DNA of 64,000 bases from Mixta calida (GTDB taxonomy: Bacteria; Pseudomonadota; Gammaproteobacteria; Enterobacterales; Enterobacteriaceae), in the NCBI RefSeq assembly GCF_002953215.1, contig NZ_CP026378.1, positions 1,656,540 to 1,720,539 on the forward strand, read 5' to 3'. A program made the position numbers and the translations under genes. Under the pieces are notes generated by a model. That model was not told the DNA's origin. It saw only the letters and a program-made list of their open reading frames with translations, and ran no database searches. Below, piece after piece: positions 54,527-64,000 of the stretch (the stretch's first letter is position 1; each line of letters starts with the position of its first letter).

Positions 54527-55614
54527 GTCAGCAGGAAGAAAGTAAAGCCGCAGAGCGCGAGCGCACCAATAAACGCCGCATTCTTTCTGTCGCCGTCGGC
54601 AGCGGCATCGTGATCGTCGGCGTCCTGATTATCCTTTACGCCTGGCAGCTCTGGCCGTTCACCAGCGCGGTGCAGAGCACGGAAAACGCCTATGTGCGCG
54701 GGCAGGTCACCTTTATCAGCCCGCAGGTCAGCGGCTATATCACCGCGGTCAACGTTCAGGACCTGCAACCGGTACGCAAAGGCGACGTGCTGATGACCAT
54801 CGACGACCGCATCTACCGGCAGCGCGTCGAGCAGGCGAAAGCGCAGCTGGCGATGAAGCAGGCGGCGTTAGCCAACAATCAGCAGCAGCGTCGCAGCGCT
54901 GAGGCGGTGATAGCCCGCAACCAGGCCGCGCTGGAGAACGCAAAGGCGCAGGCGGTAAAAAGCGGCTTCGACCTGAAACGTGTAGAGAATCTGGTGTCGG
55001 ACGGCTCCCTGTCGATCCGTGAACGCGACGCGGCGCGCGCCGCCAACAGCCAGGCGGTGACCGCCGTGCAGCAGGCGAAAGCGACGGTGGATGTTTCACG
55101 TCAGGATCTGCAAACGGTGATTGTGAACCGCGCCTCGCTGGAGGCGGACGTCGCCAACGCCGAAGCGGCTCTGCGGCTGGCGCAGATCGATCTGGATAAC
55201 ACGCGCATCATTGCGCCGGAAGATGGACAGCTGGGGCAGATTTCGGTACGGCGCGGCGCTTACGTCTCAGCCGGAACGCGTCTGACCTCGCTGGTGCCGG
55301 GCCAGAAATGGGTGATCGCCAATATGAAAGAGACGCAGATGGCCAACGTGCGTCCCGGCCTGCCGGTCACCTTTACTGTCGATGCGTTGAACGGCGCGAC
55401 GTTCCACGGCGTGGTGGAGTATATTTCTCCGGCGGCGGGATCGGAGTTCAGTGCCATCTCGCCCGATAACGCCACCGGCAACTTTGTCAAAATCGCCCAG
55501 CGCATTCCGGTGCGCATCAAAATCAACGGTGAGGAACAGACGCGCCTGCGTCCCGGCATGTCGGTGCAGGTCAGCATTGACACTTCCGCCGCGCCGGTGG
55601 AGGCGCAGCCATGA
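54523..55614 (+). CDS. HlyD/EmrA-type membrane fusion protein
   Basis: The 363-residue protein has one N-terminal membrane anchor (about 26-46), a lipoyl-like half, a long coiled-coil hairpin (about 100-210, Ala/Gln/Lys rich) and a beta-barrel (APEDGQLGQISVRRGAYVSAG). Its start overlaps the exporter stop (ATGA). It bridges the exporter and outer-membrane channel. Confidence 0.92.
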   Translation: MSQQEESKAAERERTNKRRILSVAVGSGIVIVGVLIILYAWQLWPFTSAVQSTENAYVRGQVTFISPQVSGYITAVNVQDLQPVRKGDVLMTIDDRIYRQRVEQAKAQLAMKQAALANNQQQRRSAEAVIARNQAALENAKAQAVKSGFDLKRVENLVSDGSLSIRERDAARAANSQAVTAVQQAKATVDVSRQDLQTVIVNRASLEADVANAEAALRLAQIDLDNTRIIAPEDGQLGQISVRRGAYVSAGTRLTSLVPGQKWVIANMKETQMANVRPGLPVTFTVDALNGATFHGVVEYISPAAGSEFSAISPDNATGNFVKIAQRIPVRIKINGEEQTRLRPGMSVQVSIDTSAAPVEAQP

Positions 55615-56987
55615 CGGGGCGCAAACTGCAAACCCTGGCGCTGCTGATCCCGCTGCTGGCGGGATGCGCCACCGAAGTGGAAAAGGCGCCGTCCTCGCTG
55701 CCGGTGCCGCAGCAGTGGCGCAACCAGGTCGGGCCCGCCGCCGCGCCGGAGGCAAACTGGTGGCGCGCCTTCGCCGATCCCGATCTTAACCGGCTGGTTG
55801 AGCAGGCGCTGCGCAATAATCCCGATATTCTGACCGCGCGTTCCCGCGTCGATCAATATCGGGCGCAGCTACGCGCCGCGACGGGGGATAACTTCCCCAC
55901 GCTGGATGTCGGCGTCGGCGCGACGCGCGCCCGCACGCTGTCGGCGGCGACCGGCGCGCCGCATGACGGCAACGTTTATCAGGGGCTGTTGCAGGCGAAT
56001 TACGACGTGGATCTTTGGGGCTCGCGCAGCAGCAGCATCGACGCGGCGCGCGCCTCGCTGGCGGCGCAGCAGGCGGCGGCCGCAGCGGCCGAGCTGACCA
56101 TCGCCACCTCGGTGGCGTCCGGCTATATGTCGCTCCTGGCGCTGGATGAACAGCTGCGCGTCACCCAGGCGACGCTGGCGACGCGGGAGAACTCGCTGAA
56201 TCTGGCGCAGCGTCAGTTTGAAGCGGGCTATACCTCGCGGCTGGAATGGATGCAGGCGGCGTCGGAATATCAGGCGGCGAAGGCGCAGATCCCGCAGCTT
56301 GAGCATCAGATCCGCCAGCAGGAGAACGCGCTGAGCATTCTGGTCGGCATGAATCCGCGCCATATCGCGCGCCAGACGCGCTTCGCGCAGGTGATGCCGC
56401 AGCGGATGCCGTCGCTGCTGCCTTCGCAGCTGTTGCAGCGACGACCGGATATTGTGCAGGCGCAACGCCAGCTGCTGGCGGCGGACAGCTCGCTCGCCTC
56501 GTCGCAGGCGAAGCTGCTGCCGTCGCTGAATCTGACCGCTTCCGGCACGTTGCAAACCTCGGTGCTGCATCAGCTGGTGGACAATCCTTTCCGTCTGTGG
56601 AGCGTCGGCGGCAGCGTGCTGGCGCCGCTGCTGAACCGCGAAGCGCTAACGGCGCAGGTCGACGTCTCGATGGCGACGCGCAATCAGGCGCTTTATGCCT
56701 ATGAAAAAGTGGTGCGCAACGCCTTCAGCGAGGTCAACGACGCGCTCGACGCTATCGAACAAACCCAGGCGCAGCTGCGGGAAGTGGAAAAACAGCAGGA
56801 GATCGCCGCGGATACGTTGCGCATCGCCCGCAACCGCTATCAGAACGGCTACGCTTCCTATCTTGATGAGCTGGATGCGCAGCGCACGCTGTTTAGCGCG
56901 CAGCTCAATGTGGTGCAGCTGAAAAACACTCTGCTGCAGGCGCAAATCGATCTCTATCGCGCGCTCGGCGGCGGCTGGCAGCCGTAA
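55611..56987 (+). CDS. NodT-family outer-membrane efflux lipoprotein
   Basis: The 458-residue protein has lipobox LLAGC at the end of its signal sequence (Cys19), then two TolC-type repeats of coiled coil. It forms the outer-membrane duct of the tripartite pump. It overlaps the fusion gene stop by 4 bp, giving a regulator-exporter-fusion-channel operon. Confidence 0.92.
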   Translation: MTGRKLQTLALLIPLLAGCATEVEKAPSSLPVPQQWRNQVGPAAAPEANWWRAFADPDLNRLVEQALRNNPDILTARSRVDQYRAQLRAATGDNFPTLDVGVGATRARTLSAATGAPHDGNVYQGLLQANYDVDLWGSRSSSIDAARASLAAQQAAAAAAELTIATSVASGYMSLLALDEQLRVTQATLATRENSLNLAQRQFEAGYTSRLEWMQAASEYQAAKAQIPQLEHQIRQQENALSILVGMNPRHIARQTRFAQVMPQRMPSLLPSQLLQRRPDIVQAQRQLLAADSSLASSQAKLLPSLNLTASGTLQTSVLHQLVDNPFRLWSVGGSVLAPLLNREALTAQVDVSMATRNQALYAYEKVVRNAFSEVNDALDAIEQTQAQLREVEKQQEIAADTLRIARNRYQNGYASYLDELDAQRTLFSAQLNVVQLKNTLLQAQIDLYRALGGGWQP

Positions 56988-57140
56988 CGGTGGCAGGCTG
57001 CCAGCGACCGGCAAAGGTGCGCCAGCCTGCCGGTCTTCGCCACAGAGACGCTTTCCCGTGAAACAGGTTATGTTACACTGAAAAACCGCATTGCAGGCGC
57101 AGCGCGGTAGCGCGTTTTGCCGCGATTTATTCCTGCTGTG

Positions 57141-57296
57141 ATGATAATGAAAATGAACGAATCTTTGCCGCCCGACCCGCCAGAAAGAGACGAACCGCCG
57201 ACGCTGGATGATGCGCAGTTCGCGGTGGTGGTGCTTGCGGTAACCTCATTTACGCTTATAATTTTTGTGCTGCTCGTGACGCTGTGGATGTCATAA
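57141..57296 (+). CDS. Small single-span membrane protein A
   Basis: A 51-codon frame from ATG 57141 (other ATGs at 57147 and 57153). It has an acidic/Pro-rich N-terminus (NESLPPDPPERDEPP), then one helix (QFAVVVLAVTSFTLIIFVLLVTLW). It is unknown. It is followed by a second small membrane protein in the same direction. Confidence 0.55.
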   Translation: MIMKMNESLPPDPPERDEPPTLDDAQFAVVVLAVTSFTLIIFVLLVTLWMS

Positions 57297-57337
57297 GGTC
57301 ATGAGCATGCGGTTCGGGGCAAAAAAAGGAGAAGGGT

Positions 57338-57526
57338 ATGGAGAGTCGGGAGGACAAGCTTATCGCATTGATCGTTTTACTTTCTGCCTGCCTGATTACC
57401 GTGGTATTTCTCTTCGCTGTAACCTGGCTGAACGACGTACGCCGTTCAGCCCAGACGTTTCCTGAACCACAAGCCTGCTATGCGCCCGTCGAGGAATCCG
57501 CGTCGTCACCGCCCGCTCGTCGCTAA
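57338..57526 (+). CDS. Small single-span membrane protein B
   Basis: The 62-residue protein is preceded by a strong AAAGGAGAAGG ribosome binding site and has one membrane helix (KLIALIVLLSACLITVVFLFAVTWL) and a short Pro/Ser tail. Function is unknown. The last codons overlap the convergent glycosidase gene by 4 bp. Confidence 0.65.
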   Translation: MESREDKLIALIVLLSACLITVVFLFAVTWLNDVRRSAQTFPEPQACYAPVEESASSPPARR

Positions 57527-58677
57527 CCCTGATTCTGCATCTTAATTTGTTGACTGCGTAACGCCAGCGCCAGCGGCTCATACAGCGTGCGGCTGCCGTT
57601 GGGATCGGGCAGGCCGAACAGCGGGCCAGGCGAGCGGCGATCGTCCGCCCACGCGGGATACTCCACCACCGGATAGATCGAAATACCCTCCATCGCCACG
57701 CCGCGCTCCAACGCCAGCTGCACCTGATCGGCCACCACGTTCAGCCAGTTCGCCCGCGCGTCGCCCTCCGCGCCGGTCTCCGCCAGCAGCATCGGACGCT
57801 GATAGCGTTGCCATACCTCCTCCAGCAGCAGGTGCAGTGGCCGCCAGGCGGACTGGGTGATGGTCAACGGCGATCCGTCGCTCAGCCACTGATTATCGGG
57901 ATAGTAGTTAAGCCCGATAATATCCAGCGCCTCCGGGCTGCCGCCCAGTTCAGGAAACTGGCGGCCGCACAGCATATCCCAGGCGTCGAACTGCGCCAGA
58001 TTCTGACGCGTTGCTTCCTCGCGCGCCGCCGCGCTGTCGTCGGCCGGCGCCACATGCACCAGCGGATCGGTCAGCACAAAGCGCGCCTGCGGATAGACTT
58101 CGCGGATCGCCGCGATCGCCGCCAGGCTGGCGCGCACCAGCTGCTTCTTCAGTTCCGGGCCGCGCCCGCTGGCGTACGGGTTCAGCCAGGCGACCTCCGC
58201 GCCGGCCCAGGACCAGAAAGAGATCTGATTCACCGGCGTAAAGAAAGGCTGCTCGATGCCCTCATTGCGCATCACCTCCGCCATCGCTCTGGCAAAGCGG
58301 GCAAAGGCGGTAATAAATTCGGGGGACCAGATATCGAGATGAGACGGATAGCCGAAATGCGCCACCTCCCAGATGATCTGGATCCCGTGCTGGCTGGCGG
58401 CATGCACCATCGGCAGAAAAGAGGACCAGTCATACTCGCCGGGCTTTTTCTCGATCAGATACCAGCGCGCGCCATCGCGGGCGGTCAGCAGACGATGCTG
58501 CGCCAGCGCGGCGTAGTCTTTATGCACCAGCATGTCATGGCCGCTGCTGATAATCATATCGAGGCGTTTGCCTTCGCCGCGACAGGCGGTGGAGCAGGGG
58601 AAGCTGCCCTGGAAAAAGCTGTTGAACAGCGACGGTTGATGACGCTGCGGCGACATCGGTGAAGATGTGGTTGGCAT
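57523..58677 (-). CDS. Family-1-like beta-glycosidase, divergent
   Basis: The 384-residue protein has glycosidase family 1 traces: WYLIEKKPGEYDWSSF, a DIIGLNYYPDNQW block (252-264) and a nucleophile-like Glu300 (MLLAETG). The acid/base position reads TPVNQIS, with Gln151 where Glu is usual, and the protein is shorter than GH1 enzymes (about 450). Activity is therefore uncertain. An alternative start is Met8. Confidence 0.7.
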   Translation of the reverse strand: MPTTSSPMSPQRHQPSLFNSFFQGSFPCSTACRGEGKRLDMIISSGHDMLVHKDYAALAQHRLLTARDGARWYLIEKKPGEYDWSSFLPMVHAASQHGIQIIWEVAHFGYPSHLDIWSPEFITAFARFARAMAEVMRNEGIEQPFFTPVNQISFWSWAGAEVAWLNPYASGRGPELKKQLVRASLAAIAAIREVYPQARFVLTDPLVHVAPADDSAAAREEATRQNLAQFDAWDMLCGRQFPELGGSPEALDIIGLNYYPDNQWLSDGSPLTITQSAWRPLHLLLEEVWQRYQRPMLLAETGAEGDARANWLNVVADQVQLALERGVAMEGISIYPVVEYPAWADDRRSPGPLFGLPDPNGSRTLYEPLALALRSQQIKMQNQG

Positions 58678-58783
58678 GCGGTTCTTCTCCCGTGAAAAAG
58701 GCAGGCGCGGAACGTTTCGCTAAGTCTAGACTAAATGACAACCCTGACCTGATTTTCACAGCACATATTCCCAGGGAGGAAAG

Positions 58784-59335
58784 ATGCATAACCGATTGCG
58801 TATTATGCGGGGCGACATTACTCAGATGGAGGTGGACGCCATCGTCAATGCGGCGAACAGCAGTCTGCTGGGCGGCGGTGGAGTCGACGGCGCGATTCAT
58901 CGCGCCGCAGGCCCGGCGCTGCTCGCCGAATGTCGCCATCTGGCGGCCACGCGCGGCGGCTGTCCCACCGGCGAGGCGGTGCTGACCGGCGCCGGCAACC
59001 TGCCGGCGCGGGCGGTAATCCATACCGTCGGCCCGGTGTGGCGCGGCGGTCAGCAGGGCGAAGCCGAACTGCTGGCCAGCGCCTGGCGCAACAGCCTGCG
59101 GCTGGCGGCGGAAAACCGCTTCGCCACTCTCGCCTTTCCGGCGATCTCTACCGGTATTTACGGCTATCCTAAAGCGGCGGCGGCGGAAATCGCGCTGCGC
59201 ACTATCAGTGAATTTTTTCAACATCATGACTACCCGCAACAGGTGTGGCTGGTCTGTTTTGATGAGGAGATGTATCGGCTTTATCAGCAGCAATCAGAAC
59301 AGTCGTATGACGCCCGAGGAATACAGGGTGAATAA
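58784..59335 (+). CDS. ymdB: O-acetyl-ADP-ribose deacetylase (macrodomain)
   Basis: This 183-residue macrodomain protein has the loop [18 protein letters not shown] at about 24-41 and [12 protein letters not shown] in the second binding loop. It removes ADP-ribose-type groups, and E. coli YmdB also inhibits RNase III and influences biofilm. Order ymdB-clsC-opgC matches E. coli. Confidence 0.95.
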   Translation: MHNRLRIMRGDITQMEVDAIVNAANSSLLGGGGVDGAIHRAAGPALLAECRHLAATRGGCPTGEAVLTGAGNLPARAVIHTVGPVWRGGQQGEAELLASAWRNSLRLAAENRFATLAFPAISTGIYGYPKAAAAEIALRTISEFFQHHDYPQQVWLVCFDEEMYRLYQQQSEQSYDARGIQGE

Positions 59336-59367
59336 TAACAATCAGAACCATATAAAAAGGACAATCA

Positions 59368-60840
59368 ATGGCTGAAGCACTTTATCCGCAGGATAACTTG
59401 ACGCCTGCAGACAGTCGCACTCGCCTCGCCAGGGCAGTGACGCCCCGTACCGCTCAGCATCCCCGACACAGCGGCCTGCATCCGCTGAGCGACGGTCTTG
59501 ACGCCTTCGCCGCGCGCTACTTGCTGCTGTCGATGGCCGAAGAGCGCATCGATATTCAGTACTATATCTGGCAAAACGACATGTCCGGTCGGCTGCTGTT
59601 CAGCGCGCTGCTGGAAGCGGCCGATCGCGGCGTGCAGGTGCGCCTGCTGTTGGACGACAACAATACGATGGGGCTGGATAAAACCCTTAGCGAACTGAAC
59701 CGCCATCCGCAGATCGCCATCCGGCTGTTTAACCCTTTCTCCTTCCGCACGCTGCGCGCGTTGGGCTATCTCAGCGATTTTGCCCGCCTGAATCGGCGTA
59801 TGCACAATAAAAGCATCATCGTCGATAACATGGTCACCATCGTTGGCGGCCGTAACATCGGCGACGAATATTTCGGCGCGGGCAAGCAGCCGCTGTTTTC
59901 CGATCTCGATGTGATGGCGATCGGGCCGGTGGTCGAAGAGGTTGCGGACGATTTCGAACGCTACTGGCACAGCGGCGCGGTAAAAACCTTTGAATCGGTG
60001 GTGGATGAGGCGAGCGACGAGTCGCAGACGGCGGTGCGCCTGCCGGAAGCCTGGCGCGACAGCGAGCAGGTGCAGCGTTATATGCAGCGCGTGCAATCCT
60101 GCGGCTATATGGCGCAGCTGGACAGCGGCGAGCTGGAGATGATCTGGGCGCCGGCGCGTCTGCTGAGCGACGATCCGCGTAAAGGATTGGGCAAGGCGCG
60201 ACGCGGCACGCTGCTGCCGCAGCGCATGTTGGAGGTAATAGGGCGTCCGCAGCGGCAGTTCGACATTATTTCCGCCTATTTCGTTCCCACGCGCGCTGGG
60301 GTGGCGCAGCTGTTGGGTCTGGTGCGCCACGGCGTCAGCATCGCGATTTTAACCAACTCGCTGGCGGCCAACGATGTTTCGGTAGTGCACGCGGGCTACG
60401 CTAAATGGCGCAAAAAATTGCTGCGCCACGGCGTAAAGCTCTATGAGCTGAAGCCGCAGCATGACGGTGAAGAACGGCCGCACGATCGCGGGCTGACCGG
60501 TAACTCCGGCTCCAGCCTGCACGCCAAGACCTTTAGCGTCGACAATGAAAAGGTCTTTATCGGCTCGTTTAATTTCGATCCGCGCTCGGCGGTGCTGAAC
60601 ACTGAAATGGGGCTGCTAATAGAGAGCGACGTGCTGGCAGGCAATATCCATCAGCGCTTTGTCGAGGAGATGCGCGATCGCGCCTGGTCGCTGCGGCTGG
60701 ATAAGTGGGGCCGCATCAACTGGGTCGAGTATGAAGGCGAGCCGGGGGAAGTGGTGCATAAACATGAACCGAAGACGCGCTTCTGGCAGCGTCTGCTGGT
60801 GCGGCTGGTCTGGCGTCTGCCGGTGGAGTGGCTGCTGTAG
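59368..60840 (+). CDS. clsC: Cardiolipin synthase C
   Basis: The 490-residue phospholipase-D superfamily enzyme has two HKD motifs: MHNKSIIVDN (about 148) and LHAKTFSVDN (about 385). ClsC uses phosphatidylglycerol and phosphatidylethanolamine to make cardiolipin, and in E. coli works best with YmdB present, the gene just upstream here. Confidence 0.95.
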   Translation: MAEALYPQDNLTPADSRTRLARAVTPRTAQHPRHSGLHPLSDGLDAFAARYLLLSMAEERIDIQYYIWQNDMSGRLLFSALLEAADRGVQVRLLLDDNNTMGLDKTLSELNRHPQIAIRLFNPFSFRTLRALGYLSDFARLNRRMHNKSIIVDNMVTIVGGRNIGDEYFGAGKQPLFSDLDVMAIGPVVEEVADDFERYWHSGAVKTFESVVDEASDESQTAVRLPEAWRDSEQVQRYMQRVQSCGYMAQLDSGELEMIWAPARLLSDDPRKGLGKARRGTLLPQRMLEVIGRPQRQFDIISAYFVPTRAGVAQLLGLVRHGVSIAILTNSLAANDVSVVHAGYAKWRKKLLRHGVKLYELKPQHDGEERPHDRGLTGNSGSSLHAKTFSVDNEKVFIGSFNFDPRSAVLNTEMGLLIESDVLAGNIHQRFVEEMRDRAWSLRLDKWGRINWVEYEGEPGEVVHKHEPKTRFWQRLLVRLVWRLPVEWLL

Positions 60841-60907
60841 GCGGGCGTTTACGCCCGCCGTAAAGACAGGAGAGAAAGCCGCCGCGGGCGGCTTAATCGT
60901 TTGGCTC

Positions 60908-62032
60908 TCAGGGACGCGGCTTTTTGCCGGAAAACAGAAAGCGCAGCAGCGGAATGCGCAGGTGAATCTCATACAGCAGAAAGGCGATGCCGAAGACAAA
61001 CGCCAGGCCGGCGACGAAGCCCAGCGCGTTGTTGTGAATGTGCGGCGTAATAAAAATGCCATACAGCAGCGTTAACGGATGATGCACCAGGTAGATAAAC
61101 AGCGAGGCGTTCACCAGCCAGGTAATACGCGCCGAGTGGGCGTTAAGGAAGCGATGGCCGAAGGCGAACACCATATTGACCATCCACAGCCCCATCAGCA
61201 TCGACACTACCGCATCAATCTCATACATCCAGCCTTCGCCGCTGCTGTAGCGCTGGTTCGCCATATAGGCGATAAACGCCAGCGCCGCGCCCAGCGCCGT
61301 CCAGGGATTGAACCGGATAAAGCGCGCCTTCAGCGCCGGGTTGCGCCACGCCAGCGCGCCGAGACAGAAAAAGGGCAGGTAAAACAGCGTCTGCATCACC
61401 ACAAAGTTAAACAGGCCGTCGGTCAGCAGGGCGGGCTGAAAAATAAAGATCAGACGGCGCATCACGCACCAGCAGAGGCTGTAGAACACTATCGCCAGCG
61501 TTAAGGTCATCCAGCCGGGCGCCGCCGCTTCTTCGCTGGTGACGCCGACGCGCAGGCGACGGAACAGCCAGAGGCCGAGCGTGGTAAAGATCACCAGCAC
61601 CAGTAAAAACCACAGGTGTGAGATGAGTTCCCAGACCAGAGTGTTGTACTTGTCGTACAGAGAGAAGTGCGGCCAGCCGGCAACCTTACCGGTCCACGCT
61701 TTCAGCATAAAAAACTGCGGCAGGGTAATCAGCGGAATGGCGGTCAGCATGGGAATGCCGACGCGCTCGACGCGCACTTTCCACCACTCTTTTGGCGCAT
61801 AACGCAAGTAAAGCATGTAAGAGAAATAGCCGGAGATCACGAAAAAGACCTGCATACGGAAAGCATGAATAAAATCATTAAATATGGTTAACCAGAGGGA
61901 GGGCTCCGCGCTGTTAACGGACCACTGGTGGCTGGAATAAATAAGTGAAACATGAAAAGGGACGCCAAGAAGCATCAGATAGGCGCGAATCGAGTCAAAA
62001 AAATATTCACGCTGCTGGGTTTTTGTACGCAT
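60908..62032 (-). CDS. opgC: Osmoregulated periplasmic glucan succinyltransferase OpgC
   Basis: This 374-residue acyltransferase-3 type inner-membrane protein has about ten helices. It adds succinyl groups to periplasmic glucans. Motif [22 protein letters not shown] at the N-terminus includes the catalytic His. It is divergent from opgGH as in E. coli. Confidence 0.94.
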   Translation of the reverse strand: MRTKTQQREYFFDSIRAYLMLLGVPFHVSLIYSSHQWSVNSAEPSLWLTIFNDFIHAFRMQVFFVISGYFSYMLYLRYAPKEWWKVRVERVGIPMLTAIPLITLPQFFMLKAWTGKVAGWPHFSLYDKYNTLVWELISHLWFLLVLVIFTTLGLWLFRRLRVGVTSEEAAAPGWMTLTLAIVFYSLCWCVMRRLIFIFQPALLTDGLFNFVVMQTLFYLPFFCLGALAWRNPALKARFIRFNPWTALGAALAFIAYMANQRYSSGEGWMYEIDAVVSMLMGLWMVNMVFAFGHRFLNAHSARITWLVNASLFIYLVHHPLTLLYGIFITPHIHNNALGFVAGLAFVFGIAFLLYEIHLRIPLLRFLFSGKKPRP

Positions 62033-62270
62033 AATTATCCAGTTTTAGTACGTTTTTTGCTCCGGCTCACTCTGAACCTGACAAAAGTGAGCGCTTTACT
62101 TTACCGGAGCGGGAATCCATATAATATCAGCCGATTCTGTAACAGACGATCAACTAAGGTTAACGTCTGAACCGCAGGGTAAATGGGAACAAAACCGCTG
62201 ATATACTGTCGGAAAACGGAATAATCCATTAATATGGATGAGATTGATTTAAGCACACGAAAGGGGGGAT

Positions 62271-63836
62271 GTGCTGATTACTAACAAAAATAAAACGGAA
62301 CTGAAAAAACTGCACTGGTCAGGTGCGGCAGTTCTGCTTGCCTTGTATGCCAATAACAGTTGGGCTTTTAGCATTGACGATGTGGCAAACGAGGCGAAGT
62401 CGTTAGCGGGAAAAAGTTTTGAAGCGCCAAAGAGCAATTTGCCCTCTCAGTTTCGTGACATGAAATATGCTGACTATCAGCAGATTCAGTTTAATCACGA
62501 TAAAGCCTATTGGAACAAACTGAAAACGCCATTCAAACTGGAGTTCTATCATCAGGGCATGTATTTCGACACGCCAGTGAAACTTCATGAAATCACCGCC
62601 AGTACGGTGCGTGAAATCAAATATAACCCAAACTATTTTAATTTCGGCAATGTGCAGCACGACCCGGAAACCATTAAAAACCTCGGTTTCGCCGGATTTA
62701 AGGTGCTCTATCCGCTCAATGCCAAAGGCAAGGATGATGAAATCACCAGTTTCCTCGGCGCCAGCTATTTTCGCGTGATCGGCGGCGGCCAGGTTTATGG
62801 TCTCTCCTCGCGCGGTCTGGCGATCGATACCGCGCTGCCGTCGGGCGAAGAGTTCCCGCGCTTCCGCGAGTTCTGGATTCAGCGTCCGAAACCGCAGGAC
62901 AAGCAGCTGGTGATCTATGCGCTGCTTGATTCGCCGCGCGCCACCGGCGCCTACCGCTTTGTGCTGCGTCCGGGCAAAGACACCAATGTTGACGTGCAGG
63001 CAAAAGTCTATCTGCGCGATAAAGTGGGCAAGCTGGGCGTCGCGCCGCTGACCAGTATGTTCCTTTACGGGCCGAATCAGCCTTCTCCGATAGTGAACTA
63101 TCGTCCTTCTCTGCATGATTCCAACGGTTTGTCGATCCATGCCGGCAATGGCGAGTGGATCTGGCGTCCGCTGAACAATCCGCGCCATCTGGCTGTCTCT
63201 ACCTTTACCGTAGAGAACCCGAAAGGCTTCGGTCTGTTGCAGCGCGGCCGCGAGTTTAGTCAATACCAGGATCTCGACGACCGTTACGATCTGCGCCCGA
63301 GCGGCTGGATCGAGCCGCAGGGCGACTGGGGCAAAGGCCGCGTCGAGCTGGTGGAGATCCCGACCGCGGATGAGACCAACGACAACATCGTCGCCTTCTG
63401 GACGCCGGAGAATCTGCCGGAGCCGGGCAAGGAAATGAACTTTAAATATCGTCTGCACTTGACCCGTGATGAAGACCAGTTGCATTCGCCGGAAACGGCA
63501 TGGGTGAAAAGCACGCTGCGCTCCACCGGCGATGTGAAACAGTCGAACCTGGTGCGTCAGCCGGATGGCACCATCGCCTTCGTGGTCGATTTCGTCGGCG
63601 AAGAGATGGGCAAGCTGGCGGATAATACGCCGGTCGCGCCGCAGGTCAGTATCGGCAACAACGGCGAGATTGTTGAACAGAGCGTACGTTATAACCCGGT
63701 CACCAAAGGCTGGCGCTTAATGCTGCGCATTCGCGTGAAAGACAATAAGCAGCCGACCGAAATGCGCGCCGCACTGGTTAACGGTGATAAAGCGCTGACG
63801 GAAACATGGAGCTATCAGTTGCCTGCCAATGAATAA
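62271..63836 (+). CDS. opgG: Osmoregulated periplasmic glucan biosynthesis protein OpgG
   Basis: The 521-residue periplasmic protein starts at GTG 62271 (RBS AGGGGG) with signal peptide at about 14-32 ([16 protein letters not shown]). Near identity to E. coli OpgG is visible throughout (FHNDKAYW-like, [21 protein letters not shown]). OpgG processes and branches the glucan made by OpgH. Its stop overlaps opgH. Confidence 0.96.
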   Translation: MLITNKNKTELKKLHWSGAAVLLALYANNSWAFSIDDVANEAKSLAGKSFEAPKSNLPSQFRDMKYADYQQIQFNHDKAYWNKLKTPFKLEFYHQGMYFDTPVKLHEITASTVREIKYNPNYFNFGNVQHDPETIKNLGFAGFKVLYPLNAKGKDDEITSFLGASYFRVIGGGQVYGLSSRGLAIDTALPSGEEFPRFREFWIQRPKPQDKQLVIYALLDSPRATGAYRFVLRPGKDTNVDVQAKVYLRDKVGKLGVAPLTSMFLYGPNQPSPIVNYRPSLHDSNGLSIHAGNGEWIWRPLNNPRHLAVSTFTVENPKGFGLLQRGREFSQYQDLDDRYDLRPSGWIEPQGDWGKGRVELVEIPTADETNDNIVAFWTPENLPEPGKEMNFKYRLHLTRDEDQLHSPETAWVKSTLRSTGDVKQSNLVRQPDGTIAFVVDFVGEEMGKLADNTPVAPQVSIGNNGEIVEQSVRYNPVTKGWRLMLRIRVKDNKQPTEMRAALVNGDKALTETWSYQLPANE

Positions 63837-64000
63837 ATCAATGCTTACTCCAGCCGACTATATCGACGCGCTGCCGCTGACGCCGGAACGCAAAGCGGCG
63901 CTGTCGTCCAGTCTGCCCGCCCCGGAGGCGGGCGGTGACGTCTACAGTCAACTGCATCAACAGCTGGGCCAGGACGGCCCGGCTGAAGCGCGCCCTGACG
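63829..64000 (+). CDS. opgH: Glucan glucosyltransferase OpgH, N-terminal fragment (partial)
   Basis: ATG at 63829 overlaps the opgG stop by 8 bp. The frame reads [20 protein letters not shown] and runs off the window end. The N-terminus and position match OpgH, the polytopic enzyme that makes the beta-1,2-glucan backbone. Confidence 0.88.
   Translation, partial: MNKSMLTPADYIDALPLTPERKAALSSSLPAPEAGGDVYSQLHQQLGQDGPAEARPD

Overview
The window looks like the chromosome of an Erwiniaceae member (Pantoea / Mixta / Erwinia group, Enterobacterales). The evidence is E. coli-like gene order (helD-mgsA-yccT-yccU-hspQ-rlmI-acyP-tusE-yccA-tRNA-Ser-agp-yccJ-wrbA-rut, sdiA-yecF-uvrY-uvrC-pgsA-glyW, ymdB-clsC-opgC-opgGH), clearly recognisable proteins, and an SdiA gene that still has a LuxI-type partner. 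The genus is inferred from layout only.

Layout. 1-5.0 kb: core housekeeping genes. 5.2-7.7 kb: two near-identical tRNA-Ser(UGA) genes, then a periplasmic glucose-1-phosphatase with an unusual Ala/Lys/Glu-rich tail. 7.8-20.7 kb: aldehyde dehydrogenase, YccJ/WrbA, an EamA transporter, the pyrimidine-degradation operon rutABCDFG (rutE absent) with its divergent repressor rutR, a RutR operator and a sigma-54-type promoter, a YdjM-like membrane protein, cycA and an extensin-like protein. 20.7-27.2 kb: sdiA/luxI quorum-sensing pair with a perfect 20-bp lux-box-like palindrome between them, glpM, yecF, uvrY-uvrC-pgsA and tRNA-Gly (glyW).

27.3-48.0 kb: an AT-rich accessory island of about 20.7 kb lying between glyW and cysT-leuZ, tRNA genes that form one cluster in E. 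coli. It joins a two-partner-secretion pair (TpsA/TpsB) to a compact type II fatty-acid/polyketide-like pathway: phosphopantetheinyl transferase, ketoreductase, dehydratase, acyl carrier protein, GcvT-like protein, a ketosynthase fused to an inactive ketosynthase (KS-CLF-like), two more degenerate thiolase-fold proteins and a malonyl transferase. It also encodes a LolCDE/MacB-like ABC transporter, a periplasmic helical protein, a LolA-like carrier, an outer-membrane barrel and an unknown polytopic membrane protein. No enoyl reductase is present, so a polyene-like acyl product is inferred. The enzyme set (malonyl transferase, KR, ACP, DH, ABC, GcvT-like, KS, PPTase) resembles the streptococcal cyl (granadaene) operon, but in a Gram-negative setting with its own trans-envelope export parts. 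This is the most novel part of the window.

48.2-64 kb: a frameshifted DUF1275 gene, a SulP transporter, a VOC protein, a YmgB/AriR-like protein, a candidate sRNA, a MarR-regulated tripartite efflux operon, two tiny membrane proteins, a divergent family-1 glycosidase, then ymdB-clsC and opgC / opgGH (osmoregulated periplasmic glucans), with opgH cut by the window end.
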